The notes under the pieces were generated by a model that did not search any database, had not been told where the DNA came from, and saw only the letters and a list, made by a program, of their open reading frames with translations. The position numbers and the translations under genes were made by a program. Below, one piece after another: positions 15,313 to 22,853 of a stretch of DNA of 43,169 bases (position 1 is the first letter of the stretch; every line of letters begins with the position of its first letter). Origin of the DNA: Alphaproteobacteria bacterium (lineage in GTDB: Bacteria; Pseudomonadota; Alphaproteobacteria; Rhizobiales; Xanthobacteraceae); the NCBI GenBank assembly GCA_016869215.1, contig VGEP01000038.1, positions 1 through 43,169 on the forward strand, in the 5' to 3' direction.

Positions 15313-16962
15313 TTGCCAGTGATCCGCCTGACCGAAATCAAGTTGCCGCTCGATCATCCGGCTGAAGCGATCGAGCAGGCGGCGGCCGACCGGCTGCGCA
15401 TCCCCGCGGAGCAATTGCTCTCCTGTGCGGTGTTCCGCCGCGCCCATGACGTGCGCAAGAAGTCCGCCATCGCGCTGGTCTATTCGCTCGACGTGGCGGT
15501 GACGGACGAGGCGTCGGTACTCACGCGCTTCGCCAACGACAAGAACGTCCGCCCCGCGCCGGACATGACTTACCGTTTCATGGCCCGCGCGCCGGACGGA
15601 CTGTCCGAGCGTCCGCTGGTGATCGGCGCCGGGCCGTGCGGACTGTTCGCGGCGCTGGTGCTGGCGCAGATGGGTTTCCGGCCGATTATTCTGGAGCGGG
15701 GCAAGGCGGTGCGCGAGCGCACCAAGGACACCTGGGGGCTGTGGCGGCGCTCCGTTCTCGATCCCGAATCCAACGTGCAGTACGGCGAGGGTGGCGCGGG
15801 AACCTTTTCCGACGGCAAGCTCTACAGCCAGATCAAGGATCCGCGTCATCTCGGCCGCAAGGTGCTGACCGAGTTCGTCAAGGCCGAGGCGCCGCCCGAA
15901 ATCCTCACCGAGGCCCATCCGCATATCGGCACGTTCCGCCTGGTGAAGATGGTGGAGAACCTGCGCGCCACCATCGAAGGGCTCGGCGGCGAATACCGGT
16001 TTAAGAGCCGCGTCACGGATTTCGACGTCGAGACGGCCGGCGACGGGGCGCGGCGTATCCGCGGCGTGACGCTCGCCTCCGGCGAGCGCATCGCGGCCGG
16101 CCACGTGGTGCTCGCGATCGGTCATTCGTCGCGCGATACTTTCCAGGTGCTGGCGGACCGCGGCGTTCACGTCGAGGCGAAGTCGTTCTCGATCGGCTTC
16201 CGCATCGAGCATCCGCAATCGCTGATCGATGCCGCGCGGTTCGGCGCCCACGCGGGCAACCCCGCGCTCGGCGCCGCAGACTACCGGCTGGTGCACCACG
16301 CCTCGAACGGCCGCGACGTGTACAGCTTCTGCATGTGCCCAGGCGGCACCGTGGTCGCGGCCACCTCCGAGGCGGGCCGCGTGGTCACCAACGGCATGAG
16401 CCAGTATTCGCGCGCCGAGCGCAACGCCAACGCCGGCATCGTGGTCGGCATCACACCGCGCGATTATCCGGGCGGGCCGCTGGCGGGCGTCGCGTTCCAA
16501 CGGCGCTGGGAATCCGCGGCGTTCGTGGCGGGCGGCGGCACCTACGCCGCGCCGGCGCAGCGCGTCGGCGATTTTCTTGCGGGCCGGCCGTCGATGTCGC
16601 TCGGCGAGGTCGTCCCGTCCTACAAGCCCGGCGTGACGCCGACAGATCTCTCAACATGTCTGCCCGACTACGCGATCGTAGCGATCCGCGAGGCGCTGAC
16701 CGCGTTCGGCCGCACGCTGCGCGGCTTCGACATGGCGGACGCGGTGCTCACCGGCGTGGAGACGCGCACGTCGTCGCCCATTCGCATCGCGCGCGACGAG
16801 ACGTTCCAGAGTCTCAACACCCGGGGGCTGTTCCCCGCCGGCGAGGGCGCGGGCTACGCGGGCGGGATTCTCTCGGCCGGCGTGGACGGGATAAGGGTAG
16901 CGGAGGCGGTGGCGAAGAGCATGCTCGCCGAGCGCGCGGCGGCATCGTCTGCGGCGGAATGA
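15304..16962 (+). CDS. FAD-dependent dehydrogenase, COG2509 family
   Basis: A 552-residue flavoprotein of the uncharacterised COG2509 family. Seen: an N-terminal IRLTEIKLPLDH ferredoxin-like segment typical of the family, the nucleotide-binding LVIGAGPCGLFAALVLA (about residues 104-120), VQYGEGGAGTFSDGKL, and the C-terminal GEGAGYAGGILSAGVDGI. Function of the family is unknown. Start is uncertain: ATG at 15304 lies in a hairpin, whereas homologs tend to begin near the GTG at 15319. A terminator hairpin follows at 16966-16989, so it is likely monocistronic. Confidence 0.9.
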   Translation: MGALPVIRLTEIKLPLDHPAEAIEQAAADRLRIPAEQLLSCAVFRRAHDVRKKSAIALVYSLDVAVTDEASVLTRFANDKNVRPAPDMTYRFMARAPDGLSERPLVIGAGPCGLFAALVLAQMGFRPIILERGKAVRERTKDTWGLWRRSVLDPESNVQYGEGGAGTFSDGKLYSQIKDPRHLGRKVLTEFVKAEAPPEILTEAHPHIGTFRLVKMVENLRATIEGLGGEYRFKSRVTDFDVETAGDGARRIRGVTLASGERIAAGHVVLAIGHSSRDTFQVLADRGVHVEAKSFSIGFRIEHPQSLIDAARFGAHAGNPALGAADYRLVHHASNGRDVYSFCMCPGGTVVAATSEAGRVVTNGMSQYSRAERNANAGIVVGITPRDYPGGPLAGVAFQRRWESAAFVAGGGTYAAPAQRVGDFLAGRPSMSLGEVVPSYKPGVTPTDLSTCLPDYAIVAIREALTAFGRTLRGFDMADAVLTGVETRTSSPIRIARDETFQSLNTRGLFPAGEGAGYAGGILSAGVDGIRVAEAVAKSMLAERAAASSAAE

Positions 16963-16965
16963 AAT

Positions 16966-16989
16966 CGGGCCGCCCCAAAGGGCGGCCCG
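16966..16989. terminator. terminator after the COG2509 gene
   Basis: Perfect 10-bp inverted repeat CGGGCCGCCC / GGGCGGCCCG with a 4-base loop, 3 bases after the stop and followed by GGTGCTTT. It lies between convergent genes and may serve both. Confidence 0.7.
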
Positions 16990-17020
16990 GGTGCTTTCGG
17001 TAGCGTACGTTCGATCTGCG

Positions 17021-17911
17021 TCACGTCCCGCGGCCCCACAGCCCGCAATACCGCCGCGCGACGAACTGCAGGTTGTTGGCGTAGCCCGGAAGCGTGGCGT
17101 ACTTCTCGAGCTTGAACTCCTTCTCCGCGGTGTCCCAGCACTTGCCGGCCTGCGCTTCCTTCTTCATCTGCGCGGAGGCGTCCCGCATCAGCTGAAGCTG
17201 GAACTCGACGTCCTTCTTGTTGCCGAGCCGGCCGCCCGGTCCGGGATGTCCTGGGATCATGCGCTCCCAGTCCATCTTCAGGACGCGCTCCATGAACGCT
17301 TCGGTTTCCAGCGGATAGATGTCGATGAAGCCGCGGCCGGGGAACGAGCCGACCGGGATCGTGTCGACGATGAACACGATCTTCTCCTTCGGCAGCCGCA
17401 TCACCAGCGTCGAGTCGGAGTGGTTGATGCCGTGGTAGGAAAGTTCGAGCACGGTGCCGCCGAGCTTGATGGTCTTGCGGTTGCCCACCGACTCGTCGGG
17501 GATGACGGTGTGCGGGTCGGCGATCTGCTTCAGTCGCTTGGTGGCGTTGCGGTGCGCGATCACGCGGGCGCCTGCGTCCTTGAACGCCTTTCCGCCGGCG
17601 ATGTGGTCGAAGTGGTGGTGGCTGTAGATCAGGTACTTGATCGGCTTGTCGGTGATCTTCTTGATCGCATCGACATACTGCTGGCCGCCTTGCGGGCGCC
17701 CGTAGGCCACCGGGTCGGTTGCGATCACGCCGTCCTTGGTGACGACGAACATCGCCTGGTGGTTGCCGTTGCGCCAGATATGGACGCCTTCGGTGCCGTC
17801 GACCTTGGTGACTTCCTGCGCCGGCCGTTGCGCCTGTTGCGCCAGTGCCGGACTACACAACGTGGCGGCGAGCACCGCCGCGGCCGTGGACGCGAATAAG
17901 ACTCGTGTCAT
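17021..17911 (-). CDS. periplasmic metallo-beta-lactamase-fold hydrolase
   Basis: A 296-residue protein with a signal peptide (about 1-24, …PALA-QQAQ). The zinc motif is H98-x-H100-x-D102-H103 (SHHHFDHIAGG), with further candidate ligands in HSDST, VDTIP and GHPGPGG. This resembles exported MBL-fold hydrolases near alcohol-oxidation and quinohaemoprotein clusters rather than true beta-lactamases; substrate unknown. The ATG at 17911 has GGAGGGG five bases upstream. A perfect 15-bp palindrome lies 46 bases before the start, suggesting specific transcriptional control. Confidence 0.88.
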   Translation of the reverse strand: MTRVLFASTAAAVLAATLCSPALAQQAQRPAQEVTKVDGTEGVHIWRNGNHQAMFVVTKDGVIATDPVAYGRPQGGQQYVDAIKKITDKPIKYLIYSHHHFDHIAGGKAFKDAGARVIAHRNATKRLKQIADPHTVIPDESVGNRKTIKLGGTVLELSYHGINHSDSTLVMRLPKEKIVFIVDTIPVGSFPGRGFIDIYPLETEAFMERVLKMDWERMIPGHPGPGGRLGNKKDVEFQLQLMRDASAQMKKEAQAGKCWDTAEKEFKLEKYATLPGYANNLQFVARRYCGLWGRGT

Positions 17912-17957
17912 GAACGCCCCTCCGTGAGGTTTCAATCGCTGCGGGCGATTCGAAGTA

Positions 17958-17972
17958 TGTAATACTATTACA
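17958..17972. promoter_or_regulatory. perfect palindrome, candidate operator of the MBL-fold gene
   Basis: TGTAATACTATTACA: 7-bp arms around one central base, AT-rich in a GC-rich genome, 46 bases upstream of the MBL-fold start. Its size and symmetry fit a dimeric repressor. The minus strand also contains TATTAC, which could serve as a -10 element inside the site. Confidence 0.5.
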
Positions 17973-18075
17973 GTCGTTCGATGCCGCGCAGTCAGAGCGA
18001 CAACAAGGCGCGACGCACGTCTATTCCACGTGCGCCGCGCCAACAGCCGGAACGGCCGTCGATTCCTGTCTGCGT

Positions 18076-18948
18076 CTACTGCTCGCCGCCGATCATGCCG
18101 GCGATCTTCCAGGCGCCGCCTTCCTTCACGTAGCAAAGCTCGTCGCCGGCGAGCGGGCTGATGGCGTCGGCCGGCACAAAGCCGACCTTGCCGGACGGTG
18201 CGACGATGCGGAGCATCGGGGCCTGCGGATTGGGCGGCGCGGCGTCGGGCATCACGCGCACCAGATGCATGCCGAGTTTTTCGACGACGGCGGAGTTGGG
18301 CTGCGCCCCGGCCCGCATCTCGATGCCGGCTTCGACCGTGAAGCCCCAGTCGCCTTCCTCGGTGCCGGTGGTCTTGGCCAGCGCTTCGAGGTCCTGCGGG
18401 TTGAACTCCGGCCCTGCGGGCGCACAGATCGTGTCCTTTCGCTCCGGGAATGGGGCTGCGGTCGGATCGGCCGCGTAACCGCCGAGGACCTCCCAGCCGG
18501 TGCCGCCCTGGGCATCGAGGCCGACGGCCTTGGCAAGGTTATCGATCGCCGGCCGCTTCTTGTCGGCGATGTCGCCCTTCTCGCCGAGCCAGAAGAACGT
18601 CTTGGCCATCAGGCCCGCGAGCGCCTTGCGGTCCTTCTTTTGCGCGACCTCGCCGAGGCGCTTGCGGAAGGCCTCGAAGCTCGGGTCGCTGAACGGTTTG
18701 GGCACGCCGACCGCAACCACTTTGTACGGTCGCGGCGGCGCCATCTGGGGAGCCGCCTGCTGCTGCGGTTGCTGAAGCTGCTGCAGCGGCGTGGGCTGCT
18801 GCGGGCGCTGCTGTTGCTGTGGTTGCTGGGCCTGGCCGCCGGCGGGCGGCAGCTGCGACGGACGCGGCAATTGGCTTTGCGCAAAGGCCGGCGTCGCGGC
18901 AAGCGCCACGACGGCGGCGGTAACGGCAATCGAGAAACGGTGGCCCAT
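18076..18948 (-). CDS. secreted SH3-like protein with Gln/Pro-rich linker
   Basis: A 290-residue exported protein of unknown function. Signal peptide at about 1-23 (…PAFA-QSQ), a Gln/Pro-rich low-complexity linker at about 25-72, a helical domain (about 74-170, including PFSDPSFEAFRKRL and KKRPAIDNLAKAVGLD), and a C-terminal SH3-like domain (about 200-275, IEMRAGAQPNSAVVEKLG to GKVGFVPADAI). Two cysteines (TICAP, ELCYV) are conserved in the paralog at 19121 and probably form a disulfide. Bacterial SH3 domains often bind cell-wall peptides, so a periplasmic or wall role is inferred. The pair suggests a local duplication. Confidence 0.8.
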   Translation of the reverse strand: MGHRFSIAVTAAVVALAATPAFAQSQLPRPSQLPPAGGQAQQPQQQQRPQQPTPLQQLQQPQQQAAPQMAPPRPYKVVAVGVPKPFSDPSFEAFRKRLGEVAQKKDRKALAGLMAKTFFWLGEKGDIADKKRPAIDNLAKAVGLDAQGGTGWEVLGGYAADPTAAPFPERKDTICAPAGPEFNPQDLEALAKTTGTEEGDWGFTVEAGIEMRAGAQPNSAVVEKLGMHLVRVMPDAAPPNPQAPMLRIVAPSGKVGFVPADAISPLAGDELCYVKEGGAWKIAGMIGGEQ

Positions 18949-19120
18949 CGGGGCATCTCCTGTGTACTGAAACGTGGGTAGCCGAATCCTAGCGCGTCAA
19001 TTGCGACCGTGTTGCGGCTGTCGCGCCAGCCGACAATTCGGTTCAAAGTTGCCGGTCGGAGCAATCTTCAACCGACCCGGGACTGCATTTCGAGGCCGAA
19101 ATCGTGCCGCGGGACAGGAT

Positions 19121-19870
19121 TCAGCCGCCGGCCACGAAACCGACGATATGCCAACGGCCGAGCGCGTCCTTGGCGAAGCAAAGCTGCGGCTCGGCCAGCG
19201 ATCCGAGGCTGCCCGGCGCGACGTACCCGGGCGCGCCGGACGGGACCACGATTTCCGTCCACCGATCGCGCGCGGTGGCCTTGCCGTCGCCGCCCGAGCC
19301 GCGCAGCCGCACGAAATGCGCACCGAGCTCGGCGACGAGCGCGCCGCCCGGCTGTGGCGTTGCGCGGACCGCCAGCTTGGCCGCGCGGGGGTAGGCCCAG
19401 TCGGCGGCTGTGGTGAAGGTCCGGTCGAGAAGCCGCGCATAGAGCACCACGTCGAAGTGCGGCCGCGCCGGTGCGCAGACCGTGCCCGGCCGCGCCTCCT
19501 GCGCTTCGACTTCGGCCCCGGCGGCAAACCGGGCCAGTGCGTCCCAGCCGGCGCCGTCGTTGCGCTCAAGCCCGACCGCCGCCGCGAGATTGTCCACCCC
19601 CGGCCGGCGCCGCTCATAGGCCTGCGCGAAATCGCGGTCCCAGAAGAAGCCCTGCGGCGTCACCAGACTTGTCAGGTCTGCGTAGCGGCGCACCTTGGCG
19701 GCGGCGGCGAGCGCCTTGCGAAACTCATCGAAGGTTGCGTCCGCAAGCGGCGGTGCGGATTTGACCGCGACGATGTCATAGGGCCGTGGCGGCATGGGCT
19801 GACGTTCCGCCGCGCCCGCGTGGGACGACGCGCAAAGTGCAACGAGGATGAGCACGATCTTGGGGCGCAT
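19121..19870 (-). CDS. secreted SH3-like protein, paralog of the 18076-18948 product
   Basis: A 249-residue exported protein. It shares with its downstream neighbour the PPRPYDIVAV start of the mature part, the F-D-EFRKAL helix, a RRPGVDNLAAAVGLE segment, G-x-GWD-x-L, TVCAP, the SH3-like core AVRATPQPGGALVAELG and the closing QLCFAK, but lacks the Gln-rich linker. Both paired cysteines are kept. Predicted periplasmic; function unknown. Sequence divergence shows an old duplication. No strong ribosome-binding site is seen before the ATG at 19870. It lies downstream of two small membrane-protein genes on the same strand. Confidence 0.78.
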   Translation of the reverse strand: MRPKIVLILVALCASSHAGAAERQPMPPRPYDIVAVKSAPPLADATFDEFRKALAAAAKVRRYADLTSLVTPQGFFWDRDFAQAYERRRPGVDNLAAAVGLERNDGAGWDALARFAAGAEVEAQEARPGTVCAPARPHFDVVLYARLLDRTFTTAADWAYPRAAKLAVRATPQPGGALVAELGAHFVRLRGSGGDGKATARDRWTEIVVPSGAPGYVAPGSLGSLAEPQLCFAKDALGRWHIVGFVAGG

Positions 19871-19900
19871 CGGTCCGGCCGCGAATCGCAGAGCGCCACG

Positions 19901-20128
19901 TTAAAGCGTTTTCGAGCGAAGCGGGTAGAGGCCTGCGATCACGAAGGTGAACACCAGGAACTGGAATCGCGACAGGCTCGCCTTGCCGCCGGAGGCGTTC
20001 TCTTCGGCGAGCAGACCGTCGAGCTTGATGGCGCCCTTCCAGATCTTGCCGAGAATGATGAGCGCGAAGGCGAGCAGGATCGCGCTCAATATGACGAAGC
20101 ACCACAGGGCGAGGTTGGAGGCGGTCAT
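19901..20128 (-). CDS. small membrane protein, second of an overlapping pair
   Basis: A 75-residue protein with two membrane helices (about residues 6-28 and 55-72) joined by a cytoplasmic loop (GLLAEENASGGKASLSRFQ). The S-x-SRFQ-x-L-x-FTF segment entering the second helix is a motif I associate with longer membrane proteins of unknown function, but I cannot name a family. Its ATG overlaps the TGA of the upstream gene (ATGA), so the two products are probably made together and may form a complex. The protein stops soon after helix two (PLRSKTL). Confidence 0.65.
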   Translation of the reverse strand: MTASNLALWCFVILSAILLAFALIILGKIWKGAIKLDGLLAEENASGGKASLSRFQFLVFTFVIAGLYPLRSKTL

Positions 20129-20493
20129 TTGGTTACGACTCCGGTTTGGAACATGCGCATCTTGTCGGCGAGATAGAGACCGTTGCCGCCGGTCAGCAGC
20201 AGCAGGAAGTTGTCCGAAATATCGGGGAACATCGGCCAGCCATCGGGGCCGAGCACGCCGGGATCGAACTTCATCGCTTCCAGAACGAGGAAGAGGATCA
20301 CCAGCGGAAACACGAGGGCGGAGATCGCGCGCGGCGCTGATGTCTCGCGTCCTGCGTTTTGGGGGTTGCGCGCAAGCACGCCGCGGGTCGGGATTTTGCC
20401 GCACAGAACGCGGCCGATGACGATAGCCATCAGCAGGCCGAGCCAGATCAGCAGGCCGACCTTCAGCGCCTGAGCGATCCAAGCCGCCGTCAT
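20125..20493 (-). CDS. small membrane protein, first of an overlapping pair
   Basis: A 122-residue protein with two membrane helices (about residues 8-28 and 57-76) and a C-terminal hydrophobic segment (SDNFLLLLTGGNGLYLADKM). Its layout of helix, polar loop, helix parallels its downstream partner, but it continues about 45 residues further. No family recognised. The ATG at 20493 is chosen because the first hydrophobic segment begins just after it; the ribosome-binding site is weak. Divergent from the acetamidase/formamidase gene across 139 bases. Confidence 0.62.
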   Translation of the reverse strand: MTAAWIAQALKVGLLIWLGLLMAIVIGRVLCGKIPTRGVLARNPQNAGRETSAPRAISALVFPLVILFLVLEAMKFDPGVLGPDGWPMFPDISDNFLLLLTGGNGLYLADKMRMFQTGVVTK

Positions 20494-20632
20494 GGCGATG
20501 CACCGGTTCGCGCAATTACAACGCGCGGATGCTAGCGTTACACGCAAAGGATGTAAAGGCATCTGACCGCCAGCGCACGCGATGTTAGGCTCCGTCTGGA
20601 ACGAGTGGTGACAGGAAGGACGGGGACGGAGC

Positions 20633-21586
20633 ATGGCCCAACATCGACTGGATGCGTCGGCGGACACGGTTCACTGGGGCTACTTCGACGCCGCGCTGAA
20701 GCCGCAGCTCACAATCGACTCCGGCGACACGGTGACGATCTCGACCGTCTCGGGGCAGGCGAGCCAGGTGCCGAAGCCGGAATTGGGCCTGACCGTGCCG
20801 CCCGCGCTCACCGCGATTCACAAGGCAGTGCAGCCAAAGCTCGGCGGGCCGCACATTCTCACCGGGCCGGTCGCCGTGCGCGGCGCAATGGCGGGGCAGG
20901 TGTTGGAGGTGCGGATCAAGGACATCAAGCTGCACTACGACTGGGGCTACAACACCATCCGGCCGCTCGCCGGCGCCTTGCCCGACGATTTCAAGGAAAT
21001 GCGTGTCATCCAGATCCCGCTCGATATGCAGCGCATGGTCGGGAAGATGTCGTGGGGCCTGGAGATTCCGCTGAAGCCGTTCTTCGGCATCATGGCGGTC
21101 GCGCCTCCGAAGGCCTGGGGCATGGTGAACTCGCCGCCGCCGCGCAAGAACGGCGGCAACATGGACAACAAGGAACTGGTCGCGGGCACGACGCTCTATC
21201 TGCCGATCCACGAGGACGGCGCGCTGTTTTCCTGCGGCGACGGTCACGGCGTGCAGGGCGATGGCGAGGTCTGCATTACCGCGATCGAGACCGGGCTGAT
21301 CGGCACCTTCGAACTGATCGTGCGGCCCGACATGCAGCTCGAATGGCCGATGGCCGAGACGCCGACGCATGTCATGACCATGGCGTTCGATCCCGATCTC
21401 GACGACTGCGTGGTGATCGCGCTGCGCGATATGATCACGCTGATCTGCGCGCGCACCGGAATTTCGCGCGAGGACGCCTACACGCTGTGCAGCCTCGCCG
21501 CCGACCTGCGGGTGACGCAGGTGGTCAACGGCTCGAAGGGCATCCACGTGATGCTGGAGAAGTCGATGCTGCAGCGGGCCAGGTAG
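20633..21586 (+). CDS. acetamidase/formamidase family protein
   Basis: A 317-residue protein of the FmdA/AmdA family, zinc or metal-dependent amide hydrolases releasing ammonia from formamide or acetamide. Seen: the start HRLDASADTVHWGYFDAALKP shortened form, GPVAVRGAMAGQVLEV, LPIHEDGALFSCGDGHG with conserved Asp, Cys and His residues, and ETPTHVMTMAFD. Cytoplasmic. The start has GGACGGAG nearby. Many homologs act on unknown amides, so the substrate is not certain. It ends convergent with the sugar dehydrogenase gene; a hairpin spans its stop codon. Confidence 0.9.
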   Translation: MAQHRLDASADTVHWGYFDAALKPQLTIDSGDTVTISTVSGQASQVPKPELGLTVPPALTAIHKAVQPKLGGPHILTGPVAVRGAMAGQVLEVRIKDIKLHYDWGYNTIRPLAGALPDDFKEMRVIQIPLDMQRMVGKMSWGLEIPLKPFFGIMAVAPPKAWGMVNSPPPRKNGGNMDNKELVAGTTLYLPIHEDGALFSCGDGHGVQGDGEVCITAIETGLIGTFELIVRPDMQLEWPMAETPTHVMTMAFDPDLDDCVVIALRDMITLICARTGISREDAYTLCSLAADLRVTQVVNGSKGIHVMLEKSMLQRAR

Positions 21587-21594
21587 CTGGCCCG
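21575..21594. terminator. bidirectional hairpin between convergent genes
   Basis: Perfect 8-bp inverted repeat CGGGCCAG / CTGGCCCG with loop GTAG, spanning the acetamidase stop codon and ending six bases before the sugar dehydrogenase stop. Confidence 0.55.
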
Positions 21595-21599
21595 ACCGA

Positions 21600-22724
21600 T
21601 TACTTCGCCGGCGACACCCGCAGGATGCGTCCGGCCGAATTGTCGGTCGCGAGATAGATCGCGCCATCCGGCCCAACACGCACGTCGCGGATGCGCTCCC
21701 CGATGTCTTGCAGCAGGCGCTCTTCGCCCGTGACTTTCTCGCCGTCGAGTGTGAGCCGCACGATCATCTGATCGCGCAGCGCGCCGACCAGAACGTTGCC
21801 GCGCCAGGCGGGGAACAGGTCGCCGGCGTAGAACGCCATGCCGGACGGCGCGATCGACGGCACCCAGTATTTCGCCGGCTGCTCCATGCCTGCGCGGCTG
21901 GTGCTCTCATGCGCCTTGAAGCCGCTGTACTCGGTTCCGTAGCCGATCACCGGCCAGCCGTAGTTCTTGCCTTTCTCCGGAATGTTGACCTCGTCGCCGC
22001 CGCGCGGGCCATGCTCGTTGAGCCAGAGCTTGCCCGACGTTGGATGCAGCGCCGCGCCTTGCGCGTTGCGGTGGCCGTAACTCCAGATCTCGGGTTTGGC
22101 GCCGGCGCGGCCGACGAACGGATTGTCCTTCGGCACCGATCCATCGGGCGCGACGCGCACCACCTTGCCGATGTGGTTGGCGAGGTTCTGCGCCTCCCTG
22201 CGGTGCGAGCCGTGGTCGCCCAGCGTCAGGAAAAGATTGCCGTCGCGCGCCTGCACGATGCGGCAGCCGAAGTGCTGGCCGGTCGATGGCGGGCCGTCCT
22301 GACGGAATATCACGCGCACGTCTTCGAGCCGCGGCGCGCCTTGTTCGGCCAACTGCGCGCGCGCCATCGAGGTGCGCGCGCCGCCATCCATCGCCTCGGC
22401 AAAGCAAAGATAGATCGTGCGGTTCTTTGCGAACTCGCGGTCGAGGATGACGTCGTGCAGGCCGCCCTGGCCCGACGCATAAACGCGCGGCACGCCCGCC
22501 AGCGCAGGCGAGAGCTTGCCGTCGCGGCTGGCGATGCGCAGCCGGCCGGGCTTCTCGGTGACAAGCATGCGGCCATCGGGAAGGAACGCGAAGGCCCACG
22601 GATTGGCGAGGCCTCCGACGACGGTTTCGACCCTGAGTTCGCCGGCCGAGGATTTGAACGTCTGCGCGGATGCAGCCGCTGGCAACGCCATCAGGACTGC
22701 GGCGCAGGCGATCGAAAGCTTCAT
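21600..22724 (-). CDS. PQQ-dependent aldose-type sugar dehydrogenase (YliI/GdhB-like)
   Basis: A 374-residue exported six-bladed beta-propeller enzyme. Signal peptide at about 1-21 (…ASA-QTF). Seen: NPWAFAFLPDGRMLVTEKPG, GLHDVILDREF, LTLGDHGSHRREAQN, YGHRNAQGAALHP and NEHGPRGGDEVN, the blade motifs of soluble aldose sugar dehydrogenases that oxidise sugars in the periplasm with pyrroloquinoline quinone. No PQQ synthesis gene is in the window. The ATG at 22724 has AGGAGGG six bases upstream. Alone on its strand between the acetamidase and MFS genes. Confidence 0.9.
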   Translation of the reverse strand: MKLSIACAAVLMALPAAASAQTFKSSAGELRVETVVGGLANPWAFAFLPDGRMLVTEKPGRLRIASRDGKLSPALAGVPRVYASGQGGLHDVILDREFAKNRTIYLCFAEAMDGGARTSMARAQLAEQGAPRLEDVRVIFRQDGPPSTGQHFGCRIVQARDGNLFLTLGDHGSHRREAQNLANHIGKVVRVAPDGSVPKDNPFVGRAGAKPEIWSYGHRNAQGAALHPTSGKLWLNEHGPRGGDEVNIPEKGKNYGWPVIGYGTEYSGFKAHESTSRAGMEQPAKYWVPSIAPSGMAFYAGDLFPAWRGNVLVGALRDQMIVRLTLDGEKVTGEERLLQDIGERIRDVRVGPDGAIYLATDNSAGRILRVSPAK

Positions 22725-22853
22725 GGAACCCTCCTGGAATTTCCGGTGCGCAATAGGACGCACATCCGAAATCAGATAGGCATCTCCGGCCGTTCGGGAA
22801 CGCGGCAATGAGCCGAAATACGATAACAGCTTTGTGACCAAATCGAACGCGCG

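Noticed and set aside
18740-18880. Repetitive CAG/CTG-rich stretch resembling a tandem repeat or CRISPR-like array
   Set aside because: It is the coding region of the Gln/Pro-rich linker, with irregular units and no spacers.
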